Positions 59,535 through 64,000 of a DNA stretch of 64,000 nucleotides are shown one piece after another; the first letter of the stretch is position 1, and each line of letters begins with the position of its first letter. Made by a program: the position numbers and the translations under genes. The stretch is from BQJU01 sp965229635. Lineage in GTDB: Bacteria > Bacteroidota > Bacteroidia > Chitinophagales > Saprospiraceae. The stretch lies in assembly GCA_965229635.1 (NCBI GenBank), contig OZ245894.1:6510001-6574000 (forward strand). The letters are read 5' to 3'. The notes beneath the pieces were generated by a model. That model ran no database searches, was not told the origin of the DNA, and saw only the letters and a program-made list of their open reading frames with translations.

Positions 59535-61442
59535 CTATTTTTCCGCCGTTTCCTCTCCCGCCAGCGCCGGATCAACCAGTGACTGTATCGTCTCCAACAT
59601 ACGGATCATCTCCATGCGATAGCCATTTTTATCATCTCCCTTGGCACTTTCGGCTAGTTGTCGGCAATGCACATAGGTCGCATTTCCCAAAAATTCCGAT
59701 TCGCGTAGCAGCATACCAAATTCGGCGACAGCCGCCGCCCAACGGAAGTTTTCTGAAGACTGTTTCAGACTGATTTGGCTATCAAGCACCGGTTTTTCAA
59801 TCAGCTGACTCTTATCGCCATCCGGCTTTTTGTAGCGCAACTTGATGGTACAGAATTCAGCGGAGTTGTTGGTTGGTACTTTGACCTTATTTTTCTGGTA
59901 TTTCAAATCATCCACACTGCCCAAAAACTCACTCTCCACACCAGCGGGAATGATTTCGTACATGGCCGTTACCGTATGCCCGGAGCCCAATTCGCCGGCG
60001 TCCTTTTTATCATCATTGAAGTCCTCCTTATTCAGCAGACGATTTTCATAACCAATCAAACGATAGCCAGCCACCTTTTCGGGATTGAATTCGATTTGCA
60101 GCTTCACATCCTTGGCAATGGTAAACATTGTGCCGCCAAATTCATTGACCAGCACCTTGCGGGCCTCATTGATATTATCAATATAGGCGTGATTGCCGTT
60201 GCCTTTATTGGCCAGTTGCTGCATCTTATTGTCCTTATAATTGCCCATGCCAAAGCCCATCACCGTCAAAAAGACGCCACTTTCACGCTCTTTTTCGATC
60301 AATCTTACCATTTCGGCATCACTGCTGGCACCTACATTAAAATCGCCGTCAGTGGCCAGGATCACGCGGTTGTTTCCCCCTTTTACAAAGTTCTCACGGG
60401 CAATCTTGTAAGCCAGCTGAATACCTTCACCACCAGCCGTCGAACCACCAGCCTTCAGTTGATCAATTGCTTCCTTGATTTTGATTTTATTGTCGCCACT
60501 GGTAGATGGCAACACTACTCCGGCCGCCCCGGCGTACACCACGATGGCAACCTTATCATTGGCACGAAGTTGGTCAGTCAGCAACTTGTAGGAAGATTGT
60601 AGTAATGGCAGCTTATTGGGTGCCGACATACTGCCCGACACATCGATCAAAAACACCAGATTGGAAGCAGGTAGGTTCTCCGTAGGAGTACGCTTGCCTT
60701 GCAAGCCCACATGCAGCAGTTTGTGCTTGCCTTGCCACGGACAATCCGAAATCTCCGTCACCACCTCAAAGGGATGTTCACTTTGTGGACCGGGGTATTT
60801 GTATTCAAAATAATTGACCATTTCTTCAATGCGCACAGCGTCTTTGGGGGGTAGTTGGCCATTGTTGACAAACCGCCGAAGGTTACTGTACGAAGCTGCA
60901 TCAACATCAATTGAGAAGGTAGACAACGGATTTTGCGTCACCTCCAAAAAACGATTTTCGTTGATCACATCGTAATCCTCCGTATTGTGAGCTGGTTGAT
61001 CGCTGGCCCTGGTAAGACCCAGTCCCGGTGCCTGTCTACCCATAACTGACGGCATAGCCATATCTGCCTTCATCTTGCGATGCTCCTTCTTTGCTCTCCT
61101 AGGCTTTTCTGCCCTTGTAACAACCACCTCCTCCAAATGTACATCGCCTTTCATCATCACATTCACCGGCTTACCTATACAGGCATTTTTTATTTCTTCA
61201 GTTTTATAACCGGTATAACTCACCAACAACGTCACACATTCCTGAGGGATGGGAAGCCTAAATGTTCCATTTAAATCAGTAACTGTCCCTGTGGTGGTTC
61301 CTTTTACCAAAATGGAGGCGCCAATCAATGGACTGCCTTGCTCATCTTTTACACTTCCTTCAATGTATCCTGTAGAAGAATGCGGCAAATAAGAGGCAGA
61401 AACCGCAACCGCCAGAATAGCTAATAAGATAATCTTTTTCAT
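59535..61442 (-). CDS. VWA-domain protein with carboxypeptidase-regulatory-like N terminus (YfbK type)
   Basis: A 635-residue exported protein. The signal peptide MKKIILLAILAVAVSASYLP is followed by a CarboxypepD_reg-like domain (about 28-105: GYIEGSVKDEQGSPLIGASILVKGTTTGTVTDLNGTF in parts), a variable Lys/Arg-rich linker, and the YfbK-type N-terminal VWA region (FLEVTQNPLSTFSIDVDAASY). The VWA domain (about 260-430) has a complete MIDAS, DVSGSMSAPNK with ATDGDFNVG. A C-terminal DUF3520-like domain closes the protein. Such proteins are thought to bind ligands or assemble in the envelope; no partner gene is adjacent. It lies next to the IS element on the minus strand. Confidence 0.9.
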   Translation of the reverse strand: MKKIILLAILAVAVSASYLPHSSTGYIEGSVKDEQGSPLIGASILVKGTTTGTVTDLNGTFRLPIPQECVTLLVSYTGYKTEEIKNACIGKPVNVMMKGDVHLEEVVVTRAEKPRRAKKEHRKMKADMAMPSVMGRQAPGLGLTRASDQPAHNTEDYDVINENRFLEVTQNPLSTFSIDVDAASYSNLRRFVNNGQLPPKDAVRIEEMVNYFEYKYPGPQSEHPFEVVTEISDCPWQGKHKLLHVGLQGKRTPTENLPASNLVFLIDVSGSMSAPNKLPLLQSSYKLLTDQLRANDKVAIVVYAGAAGVVLPSTSGDNKIKIKEAIDQLKAGGSTAGGEGIQLAYKIARENFVKGGNNRVILATDGDFNVGASSDAEMVRLIEKERESGVFLTVMGFGMGNYKDNKMQQLANKGNGNHAYIDNINEARKVLVNEFGGTMFTIAKDVKLQIEFNPEKVAGYRLIGYENRLLNKEDFNDDKKDAGELGSGHTVTAMYEIIPAGVESEFLGSVDDLKYQKNKVKVPTNNSAEFCTIKLRYKKPDGDKSQLIEKPVLDSQISLKQSSENFRWAAAVAEFGMLLRESEFLGNATYVHCRQLAESAKGDDKNGYRMEMIRMLETIQSLVDPALAGEETAEK

Positions 61443-61645
61443 CATGGTTCTTTTGTTTGATAATTAGGATGCAAATTGATGCCCGATTACACAAAGACGG
61501 GTGATTTTTTTTATTTAGCGGCCATTTTGAAACCCCTGCCAATACATTCCCGTAAGAGATTATTTAGGCTCGAAAGATGAATTTTAAACATACTCTTAAT
61601 AAGCTTCAGCCGATTTCTTATTTTGCGGCAAAATTTAAAAAGACC

Positions 61646-62041
61646 ATGAAGATATCTATCCGGAACGTTGGCTTTGCTCTAGTGGCGTTGTTTAGTTTGC
61701 TGGCTTTCGCCCAATGTAGCAGCGACATGCTTCCCGAGCCCATGACTCCCGAAATTTGTGAAACCGTCACTGTCACCTACGACGATCAGATTAAGGACAT
61801 TATTGCCAATAGCTGCGCCTACGGTGGTGCCTGTCATCCGGCAATTGCACCCTCATTTGTTGACTATGACAATGTGAAACAATTTGAAAGTAAAATCCGT
61901 AGCAGGGTGATTGATATGAAGGATGATCCGATTAACGGGATGCCGCCCTCTAGTTTGGTACCCAATGGGCAACCATTGGAGCTAAGCGAAGAAGAATTGA
62001 ACCTCTTCATTTGCTGGCTGGATGCCGGTGCACCCAAATAA
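61646..62041 (+). CDS. Lipoprotein with cytochrome-like C-x5-CH motif
   Basis: A 131-residue exported protein with lipoprotein signal (LLAFAQCSS, Cys about 24). The segment IIANSCAYGGACHPA resembles the haem-binding motif of planctomycete-type cytochromes found in Bacteroidota, but spacing is C-x5-CH rather than the usual C-x2-CH. The rest, VDYDNVKQFESKIRSRVIDM, INGMPPSS and ELNLFICWLDAGAPK, fits that family's fold, with the distal-Met-like MPP. Haem binding is uncertain. I chose the ATG at 61646 because it starts the signal peptide. It is the first of three genes with likely redox or surface roles. Confidence 0.75.
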   Translation: MKISIRNVGFALVALFSLLAFAQCSSDMLPEPMTPEICETVTVTYDDQIKDIIANSCAYGGACHPAIAPSFVDYDNVKQFESKIRSRVIDMKDDPINGMPPSSLVPNGQPLELSEEELNLFICWLDAGAPK

Positions 62042-62234
62042 CTCGTTCTTTTTTCCACTGGAAGGGCAACAAAATAGCCGGAAACCAGTATAAAAAAACA
62101 TCTGTTTAATAAAACGACTTTTTGACCTATCCCATGATTGCAAGACCTGTGAATGAAGCCCTTCCAAACGCGTCATTCCACTTCATTATTTGCCAATCAG
62201 GGATCGATCAAAGGATCAAAACTCGAAGAAAATA

Positions 62235-63122
62235 ATGAAGCGTTTGTTGATTGTATGCACATTGTCTGCACTTAGCTGGGCCACCTTTGCCCAATCTACC
62301 CCCGTTTTCCAAACTTTTAAAGATACCCGGGTCATCAACACCCATTCCGTTGAAACCTTGCCGAAGCGTAAGCTGGATGTACGTATCGGCCACCGCTTTG
62401 GAGATATAGCCGGGGATAACGGTGGCTTTCAAACCATGTTTGGACTGGAAAATGCCACTGATGTAATGATCGGTGCGGAATATGGCTTTACCAACCACAT
62501 CACCGGGGGACTTTATCGCACCAAGGGAGCCGGCTCTACGCCAGAGGGAAACACGGGGCTACGACAGATGCTCAATGGCATTCTCAAGATTCGTTTGTTG
62601 CAACAAACCCAACAGCCCGGCGTACCGGTTAGCATCACAGTAGTGGGCGTATCCTCGATGTCTGCCGCCAAAAAGATTGATGACAATCCGGATCTGATCC
62701 GCAGTTTTCCGGAATTCAAACACCGCTTTGCCAATAACGTGCAGCTGCTCATCGCACGCAAATTTAGCGATGCGTTTTCGCTACAGCTCATTCCTTCTTA
62801 TACCCACCGCAACCTGGTGACCTTTGACGATGAAAATGGTATTTTTGCCATGGGATTTGCCAGTCGCATACAACTGACCAAGGTGTTTGGCTTTTTGATT
62901 GATGCGACCTTCCCGTTTTCCGAGCGCCGTACGGCGGCAAATGGGTACTATCCCGCCATTGGGTTGGGATTAGAGATCGATACAGGTGGGCACGTCTTTC
63001 AGGTTAACCTGACCAACGCCACCGGTATCATGGAAACCGACTACGTGCCCTATACCACCTCCAACTGGGGGGACGGACAGTACCGTTTGGGTTTCACCAT
63101 TTCCCGTGTATTTAACCTCTAA
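62235..63122 (+). CDS. DUF5777 outer-membrane beta-barrel protein
   Basis: The 295-residue protein has a signal peptide MKRLLIVCTLSALSWATFAQ and the DUF5777 beta-barrel sequence: FKDTRVINTHSVETLPKRKLDVRIGHRFGD (in parts), YGFTNHITGGLYRTKG, QLLIARKFSDAFSLQLIPSYTHRNLV, GQYRLGFTISRVFNL, with amphipathic strands ending in aromatic residues. DUF5777 proteins often lie beside cytochrome and YceI-like genes in Bacteroidota. Function unknown. I set the start at 62235, where the signal peptide begins. Confidence 0.88.
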   Translation: MKRLLIVCTLSALSWATFAQSTPVFQTFKDTRVINTHSVETLPKRKLDVRIGHRFGDIAGDNGGFQTMFGLENATDVMIGAEYGFTNHITGGLYRTKGAGSTPEGNTGLRQMLNGILKIRLLQQTQQPGVPVSITVVGVSSMSAAKKIDDNPDLIRSFPEFKHRFANNVQLLIARKFSDAFSLQLIPSYTHRNLVTFDDENGIFAMGFASRIQLTKVFGFLIDATFPFSERRTAANGYYPAIGLGLEIDTGGHVFQVNLTNATGIMETDYVPYTTSNWGDGQYRLGFTISRVFNL

Positions 63123-63139
63123 TGCCCATCCCCAACGAT

Positions 63140-63147
63140 TAAATTTG
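63140..63147 (+). promoter_or_regulatory. TAnnTTTG box just before the cytochrome gene
   Basis: TAAATTTG, perfect match, ending 5 nt before the ATG at 63153. If used, the transcript would start at or within 2 nt of the start codon. Confidence 0.35.
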
Positions 63148-63152
63148 CAGTA

Positions 63153-64000
63153 ATGAGAATTTTTGTTCCAATTATACTTTTATCCTCCACGTTCTTTCTG
63201 AGCAATGAATGGCTAAAAACGCCGACACTGGTGGTCAGTGAAGAAACGCCTGTTTCCAAAGTCTTGCTGGAACTGGGAGATGCTCCGGCCGATCACCTGC
63301 CCGATCTGTCCATCGATGGTGCCTCCGCCGAAGTAGGTCGCGATATTGTGTTGACCGGTGTAGCCCAAAAACCGGGCTGGGGTAAGACCAACAAGCAGAG
63401 TAACCATTTTGTGTGTAGCTCCTGCCACAACATTGAACGCGAAGATCCCGATCTGAGCATCTCCGATCCGCAGGCCCGTCTGGAATACGTTCGCGACCAC
63501 AACCTGCCTTTCTTGCAGGGTACAACGCTCTACGGAGCCGTCAATCGCACCTCTTTTTACAATGGGGACTATGAAAAAAAATACGGCGCCCTGGTCGAGC
63601 CCGCCCGCAACAACCTGCGCGAAGCCATCCAGCTTTGTGCCGTTGAATGTTCGCAGGGACAGGCGCTGCAACCCTGGGAAATGGAATCGGTACTGGCTTA
63701 CCTGTGGACCATTGAGCTAAAGCTCAAAGACCTCAACATTTCCGATAAGGAACTCAATAAAATCAACCAGGCACTGCAACAAAACAGCATGACGGTGGAG
63801 GCCATCAAAATGATCAAAAGCAAATACCTGGCCGGTTCGCCCGCTACATTTGTTACACCACCCGATGACCGCAAGGAAGGTTACCCGCTCGAAGGCAATG
63901 CTGACAATGGCAAACTCATCTATGACCTGAGCTGCCTGCACTGCCACGCAAACGAACGCTATTCCTTTTTTGAATTGGACAGCTCTCGCTTCTCTTTTCA
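63153..64000 (+). CDS. Dihaem cytochrome c, C-terminally cut by the window edge
   Basis: 282 residues are present before the right edge. A signal-like hydrophobic start (MRIFVPIILLSSTFFLSNEW) is followed by two haem c motifs: CSSCH (about residues 89-93) and CLHCH near residue 268. A further CAVEC pair occurs between them. The regions VGRDIVLTGVAQKPGWGKTN and EGYPLEGNADNGKLIYDLS are typical of cytochrome c domains. It is exported and probably passes electrons in the periplasm. It lies 30 nt after the DUF5777 gene and may share its transcript, though a separate promoter box is present. Confidence 0.88.
   Translation, partial: MRIFVPIILLSSTFFLSNEWLKTPTLVVSEETPVSKVLLELGDAPADHLPDLSIDGASAEVGRDIVLTGVAQKPGWGKTNKQSNHFVCSSCHNIEREDPDLSISDPQARLEYVRDHNLPFLQGTTLYGAVNRTSFYNGDYEKKYGALVEPARNNLREAIQLCAVECSQGQALQPWEMESVLAYLWTIELKLKDLNISDKELNKINQALQQNSMTVEAIKMIKSKYLAGSPATFVTPPDDRKEGYPLEGNADNGKLIYDLSCLHCHANERYSFFELDSSRFSF

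Noticed and set aside
1..64000. CRISPR arrays, tRNA and rRNA genes
   Set aside because: No regular direct repeat array, no cloverleaf-like segment and no rRNA sequence was seen by eye. The repeats found are palindromic or degenerate, not CRISPR-like.

Overview
The window looks like chromosomal DNA from a Bacteroidota bacterium, most likely of the Saprospirales/Lewinella type. The evidence is T9SS type A C-terminal sorting domains, a SprB-like repeat, DUF5777 and DUF1684 proteins, LytS/LytTR signalling, a bacillithiol deacetylase, and the Bacteroidota promoter box TAnnTTTG in front of many genes. Genus is not resolved. No rRNA, tRNA or CRISPR array was seen.

Layout. 1-4.5 kb: one end of an extracellular contractile injection system (eCIS) operon on the minus strand (tail terminator, unknown protein, sheath, coiled-coil protein, cut-off gene), running off the left edge. 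5.6-9.8 kb: a CAP lipoprotein, then a divergent pair of phosphatidylcholine synthase and a choline transporter closely resembling animal CHT1/SLC5A7, and a secreted repeat protein. 10-16.2 kb: a small-RNA candidate, DinB, fatty-acid hydroxylase, lipoprotein, a LytS/LytTR two-component pair, DUF1684 and a TolB-like protein. 16.5-25.7 kb: four large T9SS-exported proteins, one a PQQ-type sugar dehydrogenase and three Asp-box proteins, two of which are close paralogues. 26.2-30.3 kb: an aromatic amino acid operon (prephenate dehydratase, aminotransferase, prephenate dehydrogenase, DAHP synthase-chorismate mutase) preceded by two tandem attenuator-like RNA units sharing a 21-nt core. 31-45 kb: housekeeping and metabolism (enoyl-CoA hydratase, an unusual glycosyltransferase fusion, RecR, pyruvate dehydrogenase E2, MazG, bifunctional nuclease, threonine aldolase, DapF, HtrA, acyl-CoA carboxylase beta). 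44.7-48.8 kb: three paralogous secreted proteins with a mazEF-type toxin-antitoxin pair between the first and second. 48.8-53.5 kb: rRNA methyltransferase, BshB1, MscS, DinB. 54.2-57.5 kb: a glycogen cluster in which a CBM48 protein carries a histone H1-like linker and a helix-hairpin-helix domain, and the branching enzyme GlgB carries a similar H1-like tail. 58.1-59.4 kb: an IS110-family insertion with a structured flank that may be its bridge RNA, sitting among degenerate repeats. 59.5-64 kb: a VWA protein, then a cytochrome-like lipoprotein, a DUF5777 barrel and a partial dihaem cytochrome c.

Strongest leads are the choline uptake/phosphatidylcholine module, the tandem leader elements before pheA, the glycogen-binding/nucleic-acid-binding fusion next to GlgB, the candidate bridge RNA, and a dispersed family of palindromic repeats (about 40.96, 42.68 and 53.49 kb). 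Functional statements rest on motif recognition by eye; no database search was run.
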